6,829 nt of DNA from an uncultured Collinsella sp. (GTDB taxonomy: Bacteria; Actinomycetota; Coriobacteriia; Coriobacteriales; Coriobacteriaceae), in the NCBI GenBank assembly GCA_902478875.1, contig CABSMZ010000104.1:1-6829 (forward strand), written 5' to 3'. The position numbers and the translations under genes are program-made. Below are positions 1-4,907 of this stretch, one piece after another; position 1 is the stretch's first letter; every line of letters begins with the position of its first letter. The notes under the pieces are model-generated. The model saw only the letters and a program-made list of their open reading frames with translations, did no database searches and was not told the origin of the DNA.

Positions 1-54
1 CAGAAATACCATCTGACCGAACTCGGCGCCGCTCGCGTGCGAGCTCAGAGCTAA
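1..54 (+). CDS. possible C-terminal tail of an upstream gene (partial)
   Basis: Frame 1 is open from the left edge and ends at TAA 52-54. It encodes QKYHLTELGAARVRAQS. The Y-x-LTELG pattern resembles the wing or C-terminal part of winged-helix regulators such as the PadR, MarR or HxlR types, but 17 residues cannot establish a family. The stop lies 15 bases before the dnaA start and in the same frame, so it also blocks any longer dnaA N-terminus. Codon use fits the neighbouring genes. An open frame of this length can occur by chance in GC-rich DNA, so this is tentative. Upstream sequence would settle it. Confidence 0.35.
   Translation, partial: QKYHLTELGAARVRAQS
31..44. repeat. short GC-rich inverted repeat upstream of dnaA
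   Basis: GCTCGC (31-36) and GCGAGC (39-44) are perfect inverted copies around GT. A second short palindrome, AGCTC-A-GAGCT, follows at 42-52. There is no T-run, so they do not form a terminator. They overlap the end of the possible upstream reading frame and may be chance in GC-rich DNA. Confidence 0.25.
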
Positions 55-59
55 AGAAC

Positions 60-66
60 GGGAGAG
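60..66 (+). promoter_or_regulatory. ribosome binding site of dnaA
   Basis: GGGAGAG lies just before the GTG at 70, with GGAG at 61-64 spaced five bases from the start codon. With the in-frame TAA at 52-54, it fixes GTG 70 as the only plausible nearby start. Confidence 0.6.
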
Positions 67-69
67 ATA

Positions 70-1794
70 GTGGACGAGGAAGCAAGCATCATCCTGGGGG
101 ATGCCATCGCCTTTTGCCAGCGCGACGGCCAAGATGCACGCCTCATCAACATGCTGGGGCAATCGCGCGCCATAAGCCTAACCGAAGATACGCTCACGAT
201 CGAGGCCCCCTCGCGCTTTGCCATCGCGCAGCTCAAAAAGCATCAGCCGACCATTGAGGCCTATCTGGAAGAAATCGCCTTTGCACCGATCGCGCTCGAC
301 ATCGTGGCACCGCAAGGCGCCGCGACGGAATCCGCTGCCGCGACGGCGCCCGCCACGGCTCCCGCTGCTTCCCCGGCGGCGCCGGCCTCCGCAGGCGACG
401 TGCCGACAATCGAGCACCAGCACAGCGATGTTTCCCGTGAAACCATGGCACCGTTGCCGACCGCGGCGGCGACGTCAACGAACGCACCCGTCACGCACAT
501 GCCCATCGCTCACGACGCAACGACGGGCGCGGATTCGGGCATTGCAATCAAGAACACGCTCTCGGCCGATGATTTTCGTCGCATGATGAACCAGATGAAG
601 GGCGGAGCGCCGACTAAGTCCACGCAAGCTGCGACCCCCGCTTCACCCATGCCGGCACCGACCGTACCGGCCGAACAGAATACGGATGGAGCCCCGCTCG
701 CCGCGAACTCAAAATTTACCTTTGAGAACTTTGTCTACGGCCCCGAGAACAGCCACGCCTATCGCTCGGCACTCAAGTTTGCCGCCCTCGCGGACGAGCG
801 CGGCGCGTGTACATCACTGTTCATCTACGGCAAATCGGGCCTGGGCAAGACGCACCTGCTGCTTGCCATCAAAAACGAACTCGCCGAGAAGTCGCCCGAG
901 ATCAAGGTCAAGTATGCCAACTCCCAGGCATATCTGGACGACCTGATGACCGAGTTCGACCGCCAAAAGAAGAGCAACGCCCCCATCATGCAGGCATACC
1001 ACGGCGTGGACGTGCTCATCATCGACGACATCCAAAACATCATCGGCAAGCGCGCGAGCGTGGACTACTTTTTCCAGCTCATGGACGAGTTCATCCGCAA
1101 CAACAAGAAGGTCGTCATCGCGGCAGACCGCGCCCCCAAGGACCTGAGCATGGACGAGCGTCTGACCAGCCGCTTCAACGCCGGCATGCTCTGCCTGGTC
1201 GCAGAGCCCAGCTACGAGATGAAATACAAGATCTTGCAGCGCTATTACGAGAACACCATCGTCGCCGCTCCCGAGGCAGGCGACGACTCGCTGCTGGCGG
1301 CCTACGGGGGCGACGGCGGGCACCTAACCGACGAGCACTTTAAACACATGGCCGAGGTCTCGGGCACCAACATCCGCGAACTCGAGAGCTTTTGCGAGCG
1401 CTGCGCCGGCGAGGCGGGCGACCGCGAGCGCGAGGGCGGGGAGCTCACCTTTGACGATATCGACGCCATCGCCAGCCAGTACTTTGACACATCGGCCAAA
1501 AAGATCAACGTCCAGACGGTTCAGTCTGTCATCGAAGAGCAGTACGGCGTGACGCACGAGGAGCTCATCGGCCCGCGTCGCAACGCCAATATCGCCAAAG
1601 CACGCCATATCGCTATCTACCTGGCCATCGAGATGTGCGAGATGACGACCACGGCGGTGGGCGCCGAATTTGGCAACCGCAACCACTCAACCGTCAGCAC
1701 GAGTTACAAAAAGGTCCAGAAGATGATCCAGGAAGACCGCACCGTCACCGAAGACCTCAAGTCGCTGCGCGATAAAATTACACTGCGCTCGTAG
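70..1794 (+). CDS. dnaA: chromosomal replication initiator DnaA
   Basis: DnaA is the AAA+ ATPase that binds DnaA boxes at oriC, forms an ATP-dependent filament, melts the origin and helps recruit the replicative helicase. The product has 574 residues, against about 450-470 in most bacteria. A divergent domain I (about 1-80) is followed by a long Ala/Pro/Thr-rich linker (about 81-212) holding a helix-like segment at 163-177. The AAA+ core starts near K215-F216. It has Walker A GKSGLGKT at 254-261, Walker B VLIIDDIQ at 315-322, an arginine-finger box ERLTSRF at 363-369 (R368) and sensor II NIREL with R436. Domain IV (about 480-574) has the DNA-binding helix-turn-helix and signature GNRNHSTV at 535-542. 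By hand alignment, N538 replaces the usual Asp (E. coli D433) and A506 falls at E. coli R399. There is no tryptophan. GTG 70 is chosen because of the in-frame stop at 52-54 and the SD. The identity is certain. Confidence 0.98.
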   Translation: MDEEASIILGDAIAFCQRDGQDARLINMLGQSRAISLTEDTLTIEAPSRFAIAQLKKHQPTIEAYLEEIAFAPIALDIVAPQGAATESAAATAPATAPAASPAAPASAGDVPTIEHQHSDVSRETMAPLPTAAATSTNAPVTHMPIAHDATTGADSGIAIKNTLSADDFRRMMNQMKGGAPTKSTQAATPASPMPAPTVPAEQNTDGAPLAANSKFTFENFVYGPENSHAYRSALKFAALADERGACTSLFIYGKSGLGKTHLLLAIKNELAEKSPEIKVKYANSQAYLDDLMTEFDRQKKSNAPIMQAYHGVDVLIIDDIQNIIGKRASVDYFFQLMDEFIRNNKKVVIAADRAPKDLSMDERLTSRFNAGMLCLVAEPSYEMKYKILQRYYENTIVAAPEAGDDSLLAAYGGDGGHLTDEHFKHMAEVSGTNIRELESFCERCAGEAGDREREGGELTFDDIDAIASQYFDTSAKKINVQTVQSVIEEQYGVTHEELIGPRRNANIAKARHIAIYLAIEMCEMTTTAVGAEFGNRNHSTVSTSYKKVQKMIQEDRTVTEDLKSLRDKITLRS

Positions 1795-1802
1795 GGAAAT
1801 AG

Positions 1803-1847
1803 AGACACCTGTTGAAAACTTGTCGAAACCACGGGCATAAGGTGTCT
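1803..1847. repeat. 8-base inverted repeat downstream of dnaA
   Basis: AGACACCT at 1803-1810 is the exact reverse complement of AGGTGTCT at 1840-1847, with 29 bases between. No U-tract follows the right arm, so it is a poor intrinsic terminator. The interval between the arms holds almost all of two DnaA-box-like sequences (1810-1818, 1821-1829); the first shares base 1810 with the left arm. It could be a protein-binding or cruciform element of the origin, or chance. Confidence 0.4.
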
Positions 1848-1933
1848 AAAACCCAACCCGCGGTGATGAAAAGTTTTGCGCAGGTTTTGAACGTGGAAAA
1901 CCACCCCTGTTGCACACAGGTTGCTGTCGATTC
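1810..1933 (-). other. cluster of degenerate DnaA-box-like 9-mers
   Basis: On the + strand these read TGTTGAAAA (1810-1818), TGTCGAAAC (1821-1829), TGATGAAAA (1864-1872), CGTGGAAAA (1892-1900), TGTTGCACA (1908-1916) and, weakly, TGTCGATTC (1925-1933). On the minus strand they approximate TTTTCNACA, a relaxed form of the DnaA box TTATCCACA/TTTTCCACA. The first two start 11 bases apart, about one helical turn. The 12-mers at 1808-1819 and 1906-1917 match at 10 of 12 positions, which supports a repeated motif. No single copy is a perfect consensus box. Confidence 0.45.
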
Positions 1934-1964
1934 TCTTTCTGGGTCTGACCTGCGTCTTTGGGAG

Positions 1965-1982
1965 TAATCAACAGTTTCGTCA
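1965..1982 (+). other. two abutting DnaA-box-like 9-mers facing the AT-rich region
   Basis: TAATCAACA (1965-1973) differs from TTATCCACA at two positions. It is followed directly by GTTTCGTCA (1974-1982), one base different from the reverse complement of the box-like 9-mer at 1821-1829. Both point toward dnaN, opposite to the upstream cluster, and stop three bases before the triplet run at 1986. Tandem boxes next to an unwinding element are the layout of the basal bacterial unwinding system. The match to consensus is weak, so this rests largely on arrangement. Confidence 0.4.
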
Positions 1983-1985
1983 GTG

Positions 1986-2000
1986 CTATTACTATTATTA
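1986..2000 (-). other. candidate DnaA-trio run (origin unwinding element)
   Basis: CTATTACTATTATTA is five consecutive CTA/TTA triplets. The complementary strand therefore reads 3'-GAT-AAT-GAT-AAT-AAT-5', the DnaA-trio motif (3'-G/A-A-T-5') that the DnaA filament engages on single-stranded DNA during origin opening. It follows two tandem box-like 9-mers with a three-base GTG spacer and leads into an AT-rich stretch. The triplets are seen directly; the function is inferred from known DnaA-trio systems. Confidence 0.5.
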
Positions 2001-2014
2001 AGATATTTATATCT
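2001..2014. repeat. AT-rich palindrome before dnaN
   Basis: AGATAT (2001-2006) and ATATCT (2009-2014) form a perfect inverted repeat around TT. It starts directly after the triplet run and ends four bases before the dnaN Shine-Dalgarno region. It could be part of the duplex-unwinding element, an operator for dnaN, or a by-product of AT-rich composition. Confidence 0.35.
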
Positions 2015-2018
2015 ATAG

Positions 2019-2023
2019 AAAGG
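2019..2023 (+). promoter_or_regulatory. ribosome binding site of dnaN
   Basis: AAAGG lies nine bases before the ATG at 2033, within a purine-rich AGAAAGG context. It is a modest but well-placed Shine-Dalgarno sequence in otherwise AT-rich, unstructured DNA. Confidence 0.5.
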
Positions 2024-2032
2024 TATTAAAAG

Positions 2033-3136
2033 ATGAAGTTCACCGTCAGCCAGAGCTCGCTTACACAAGCCATCGGCGTCGTTATGAAGGGTGTCGCTTC
2101 GGCATCCACCCTCCCCATCCTGTCGGGCGTGCTCGTTAAGGCCCAAGACGGCATCTTGGAATTCCAGACCTCTAACTACACCATCTCGATCCGTCATCGC
2201 ATCGCGGCGCATGTCGAAGAAGAGGGCGAGATGGTTATCCCCTGTAAGATGCTCTCCAATATCACCAAGACCCTCCCCGATGCCCCGGTCACCTTTGAGT
2301 TGTCCGAGCGCCAGGTGCTGATTGGTTGCGAGAAGAGCTCTTTTAGGCTGAACACGCTCGATGCCAATGACTTCCCCGAGTTTCCGGCCTATGCCATCGA
2401 GAGTGCCGTGGAGCTGCCGACCGATGTCTTGTCCGAAATGGTCGGCCGCGTGTGGCGCGTCACCTCGACCGACAAGGCTCGCCCCATCCTGGGCGGCGTG
2501 CACATGAAGGTCGAGAACAACACCGTACGCCTGGTGGCGACCGATTCCTTCCGCTTGGCCGTGTGCGATACGCAGGTCGAGACCTCGACCCTCGAGGGCT
2601 CCTTTGAGCTCAACGTTCCGGCTGACGCCTTTAACGACGCGCTGAACATCATGGCCAGCCAGGCGACCATCATGATCGGGGCTACCGACACCCAGGTCGT
2701 CTTCGAGGCCGGCAACACCACCTACGTGTCGCGTCGCATCGAGGGCGTGTACCCCAACTACAAGCAGCTCATCCCCGATTCGTGCGTGACGAGCGTCAAG
2801 ATCGATGTCGCCGCCTTTAACGCCGCCCTCAAGCGCGTGGCCGTTATCGCGAGCGCCAACCCCGCCGTCAAGTTCGAGATCGATGTCGAGAACGGGCAGA
2901 TGGGCCTGTCCTCCATTTCCAATGACCAGGACCTTGCGCAGGAGACGATCGATGTCGAGGCCGAGGGCGAGTCGGGCACCATCGCCTTCAACTACCACTA
3001 CATCTTCGGCTGCCTCAATGCCCTGTCCAAGGAGAAGGAGATCACGCTGGAGCTCAAGAGTTACTCGCAGGCGGGCATCTTTAAGTCCTACGACAAGATT
3101 AACTACCTGTACCTGGTCATGCCGGTCCGCATCTAG
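2033..3136 (+). CDS. dnaN: DNA polymerase III sliding clamp, beta subunit
   Basis: DnaN forms the ring-shaped dimer that tethers the replicative polymerase to DNA and docks repair and translesion enzymes through a hydrophobic pocket. The 367-residue product has the usual length for three clamp folds of about 120 residues each. Recognisable features are the N-terminal MKFTVSQSSL, T-L-P-I-L-S-G near residue 30, the pocket segment ATDSFRLA at 169-176 (E. coli ATDGHRLA) and the C-terminal YLVMPVRI at 360-367, matching the E. coli MPMRL end. The Phe in place of the E. coli pocket His is common in actinobacterial clamps. ATG 2033 is supported by an SD and a full family-typical N-terminus. recF follows after nine bases, so the two are probably co-transcribed. 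Nothing looks broken. Confidence 0.98.
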   Translation: MKFTVSQSSLTQAIGVVMKGVASASTLPILSGVLVKAQDGILEFQTSNYTISIRHRIAAHVEEEGEMVIPCKMLSNITKTLPDAPVTFELSERQVLIGCEKSSFRLNTLDANDFPEFPAYAIESAVELPTDVLSEMVGRVWRVTSTDKARPILGGVHMKVENNTVRLVATDSFRLAVCDTQVETSTLEGSFELNVPADAFNDALNIMASQATIMIGATDTQVVFEAGNTTYVSRRIEGVYPNYKQLIPDSCVTSVKIDVAAFNAALKRVAVIASANPAVKFEIDVENGQMGLSSISNDQDLAQETIDVEAEGESGTIAFNYHYIFGCLNALSKEKEITLELKSYSQAGIFKSYDKINYLYLVMPVRI

Positions 3137-3145
3137 CGCTGCGCC

Positions 3146-4252
3146 ATGACCATGTTCGCCCGCGATCTTTCCGTCGCGCACTACCGCAGCTTCGATAGCT
3201 ATCGCCTTGCCCTGGACGAGGGCGTGACGATACTTGCGGGACCCAACGCGGCGGGAAAGACCAATCTCATAGAGGCGCTGCAGCTGCTGACGAGCGGCGC
3301 CTCGTTTAGGCATCCGACCGCAGCCGAGCTCGTCCATGACGGCGTGGGCTCGTGCAAGGTAGAGCTGAGGCTCGAGGGCGACGGCCGCGTGCTTGATATG
3401 GGATTGAGCGCGGAGGACGGTAAGCGCTCGTTTAGCCGCAACGGCAAGAGATGCTCTGCCGCCGGTGTGCGCGGGGTTCTGCCGAGCGTGCTGTTTTGCC
3501 CCGACCATCTGGACATGGTTAAGCGAGGCGCCAGTGTGCGCCGCGCCGCCCTCGATGACTTTGGCATGCAACTGAGCGCACGCTATGCCGATCTTGCGAG
3601 CACCTATGGGCGCTGCGTGACCCAGCGTAACGCCTTGCTCAAGGAGACCTGGTGCTGCCGCGAGATGCTCGGCGCGTGGAACGATTCGATTGCCCGTGCG
3701 GGCTCGGCCCTGCTCGTGCACCGGTTGGCCCTGCTCGACCGGCTGGCGGGCCATGTGCACACTGCCTACGGGCAAGTGGCGTCAGGTGAGACCGCCAACG
3801 TGACCTATGCGTCCACGCTGGGGGATTTGCCCCAGGTCGAGGATCGCGAAGAGCTGAAGGGCTGGGCGTACGAGCGCATGCTGGCTGCCCTTGATGAGCA
3901 CGCCGACGAGGAAATCCGCCGCGGCGTGACGTTGGTGGGACCGCATCGCGACGAGATTGAGTTTACCGTGGCGGGTCGCTCCGCCCGTTCATTTGCCAGC
4001 CAAGGACAGCAGCGTACACTGGTGCTGTCCTGGAAGGTGGCCGAGGTTGCCGTGGCTCGCGATGTCCTGGGCACCGCCCCACTGCTGCTTCTGGACGACG
4101 TGATGAGCGAGCTCGACGGCGGGCGTCGCGGTGCTTTCCTGCGGCTGATCGGCGATGATATCCAGACGGTCATAACCACGACCAACTTGGGGTACTTTAC
4201 CGATGACCTGCTTGATCGAGCCAAGGTGGTGAGCATGGGTGAGACGTGCTAA
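3146..4252 (+). CDS. recF: DNA replication and repair protein RecF
   Basis: RecF is an SMC/ABC-like ATPase that binds gapped DNA and, with RecO and RecR, helps load RecA at single-strand gaps. The 368-residue product has the usual family length. Walker A GPNAAGKTN is at 32-40, the ABC signature SQGQQRT at 285-291 and Walker B LLLLDD ending at D317-D318, followed by the D-loop SELD at 321-324. The C-terminal ITTTNLGYF segment is typical. The start is either ATG 3146 or ATG 3152; neither has a clear Shine-Dalgarno sequence. The nine-base gap after the dnaN stop suggests translational coupling. The last 14 bases overlap the next gene. Confidence 0.97.
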   Translation: MTMFARDLSVAHYRSFDSYRLALDEGVTILAGPNAAGKTNLIEALQLLTSGASFRHPTAAELVHDGVGSCKVELRLEGDGRVLDMGLSAEDGKRSFSRNGKRCSAAGVRGVLPSVLFCPDHLDMVKRGASVRRAALDDFGMQLSARYADLASTYGRCVTQRNALLKETWCCREMLGAWNDSIARAGSALLVHRLALLDRLAGHVHTAYGQVASGETANVTYASTLGDLPQVEDREELKGWAYERMLAALDEHADEEIRRGVTLVGPHRDEIEFTVAGRSARSFASQGQQRTLVLSWKVAEVAVARDVLGTAPLLLLDDVMSELDGGRRGAFLRLIGDDIQTVITTTNLGYFTDDLLDRAKVVSMGETC

Positions 4253-4802
4253 TTACGAGCGCGAGAGCGAGACAGTCGCCTTCAGCGGGTTTTTGAACGC
4301 AGAGCGCCAGCGCATCCTGGCGGCTGCAACGCCTAAGCGCCGTGCGCAGATGGAGGCTGCCGAGGAGTCGCGCACGGTCTATCGCGCATGGAACGCGGTG
4401 TGCTCGGGCACGCGCGAGGGACGGCATGTGACGGGACTGCGCTACCTGCCCGAGTCCAATGAGCTGCTGGTATATCTCGACTCGCCCTCGTGGACGCAGG
4501 AAATGACGCTGTTGCGCGAGATCATCCGCGCACGCATGGAGCGCGCCGGTGCGCATGTGGACGGCCTGGTGTTCAAAACCACCGCGCCCGGTCACACACC
4601 GCCCGCCGCCAAGGAGCGCCTGCGCCCGGCGACGACCGAGCGATCGCCGGCCCCGCACGCCGACCTAAGTGAGGCCGAGCGTACCGAGATCGAGCGCCAA
4701 GTGGCGCCCATCGAAGACCAAAAACTGCGCGAGGCCCTCGAGAATGCCATGAGAGCCAGTGCCGAGTGGGCCAAGGGCGTGCAAAGCAAAAAAGAGCCTT
4801 AA
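4239..4802 (+). CDS. dciA: DUF721 family protein, DciA-like helicase loader
   Basis: The DUF721/DciA family is found beside replication genes and is regarded as the ancestral loader or helper of the replicative helicase DnaB in bacteria lacking DnaC and DnaI. The 187-residue product has a charged N-terminal region (1-45), the DUF721 core (about 48-112) with W51 in YRAWNAV and W85 in SPSWTQEM, and a VDGLVFKT strand closing the core. A Pro-rich stretch and a highly charged, probably helical tail (about 140-187) follow. W85 appears to match the tryptophan reported as important in mycobacterial DciA, judged by hand. The GTG start overlaps recF by 14 bases, with GGTGAG at 4228-4233 as a plausible SD, implying coupled translation. 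A terminator follows. The family is secure; the loader role comes from family knowledge. Confidence 0.88.
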   Translation: MRRANYERESETVAFSGFLNAERQRILAAATPKRRAQMEAAEESRTVYRAWNAVCSGTREGRHVTGLRYLPESNELLVYLDSPSWTQEMTLLREIIRARMERAGAHVDGLVFKTTAPGHTPPAAKERLRPATTERSPAPHADLSEAERTEIERQVAPIEDQKLREALENAMRASAEWAKGVQSKKEP

Positions 4803-4828
4803 ATCGCATCTGGTGGCCTTGTAGAGCC

Positions 4829-4858
4829 AAATACCCTCGTTCCCGAGGGTATTTTTTT
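4829..4858 (+). terminator. rho-independent terminator after dciA
   Basis: AAATACCCTCG (4829-4839) pairs perfectly with CGAGGGTATTT (4844-4854), giving an 11-base stem closed by a TTCC loop. A T-run continues to 4858. It starts 26 bases after the dciA stop, so it ends the dnaN-recF-dciA cluster and separates it from gyrB. Confidence 0.93.
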
Positions 4859-4884
4859 ACGATAAACTAGTAAGGCTGTACACA
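4856..4884 (+). promoter_or_regulatory. weak candidate promoter for gyrB
   Basis: gyrB lies behind a strong terminator and so needs its own promoter within about 50 bases. The best pair I can find is TTTACG (4856-4861) and TACACA (4879-4884) with a 17-base spacer. Both hexamers are poor matches to the sigma-70 consensus. An alternative -10 is TAAACT at 4863-4868. The need for a promoter is better supported than this exact choice. Confidence 0.25.
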
Positions 4885-4895
4885 TTTTCTTGACT

Positions 4896-4903
4896 GAAGG
4901 AGG
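4896..4903 (+). promoter_or_regulatory. strong ribosome binding site of gyrB
   Basis: GAAGGAGG is a near-perfect Shine-Dalgarno sequence, four bases before GTG 4908. Two overlapping GTGs (4906, 4908) follow. Only 4908 is in the gyrB frame, so the reading frame decides the start. Confidence 0.85.
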
Positions 4904-4907
4904 ACGT

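Larger units (their letters stand above)
1795..2032. other. dnaA-dnaN intergenic region, candidate oriC
   Basis: This 238-base non-coding gap sits in a classical oriC position. It moves from mixed composition to a very AT-rich stretch before dnaN, with only 6 G/C among the 44 bases at 1987-2030. It contains a cluster of degenerate DnaA-box-like 9-mers, an 8-base inverted repeat, a run of CTA/TTA triplets and an AT-rich palindrome, each listed separately. I found no perfect TTATCCACA or TTGTCCACA. Any dnaN promoter must also lie here or upstream, but I see no convincing -35/-10 pair. No obvious terminator follows dnaA, so transcripts may continue into dnaN. The origin role is inferred from position and composition. 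Confidence 0.6.

Noticed and set aside
807..1343. 178-codon + strand frame inside dnaA
   Set aside because: It is an out-of-frame translation of the AAA+ core, Arg- and His-rich with no family features.
1906..1920. CCTGT-TGCAC-ACAGG hairpin as a dnaA terminator
   Set aside because: Only five base pairs, no following U-run, and more than 100 bases after the dnaA stop.
1778..3775. 665-codon open frame on the minus strand opposite dnaN and recF
   Set aside because: It spans two clearly real genes and the intergenic region and has no recognisable domain. GC-rich third positions in real genes readily open the antisense frame.
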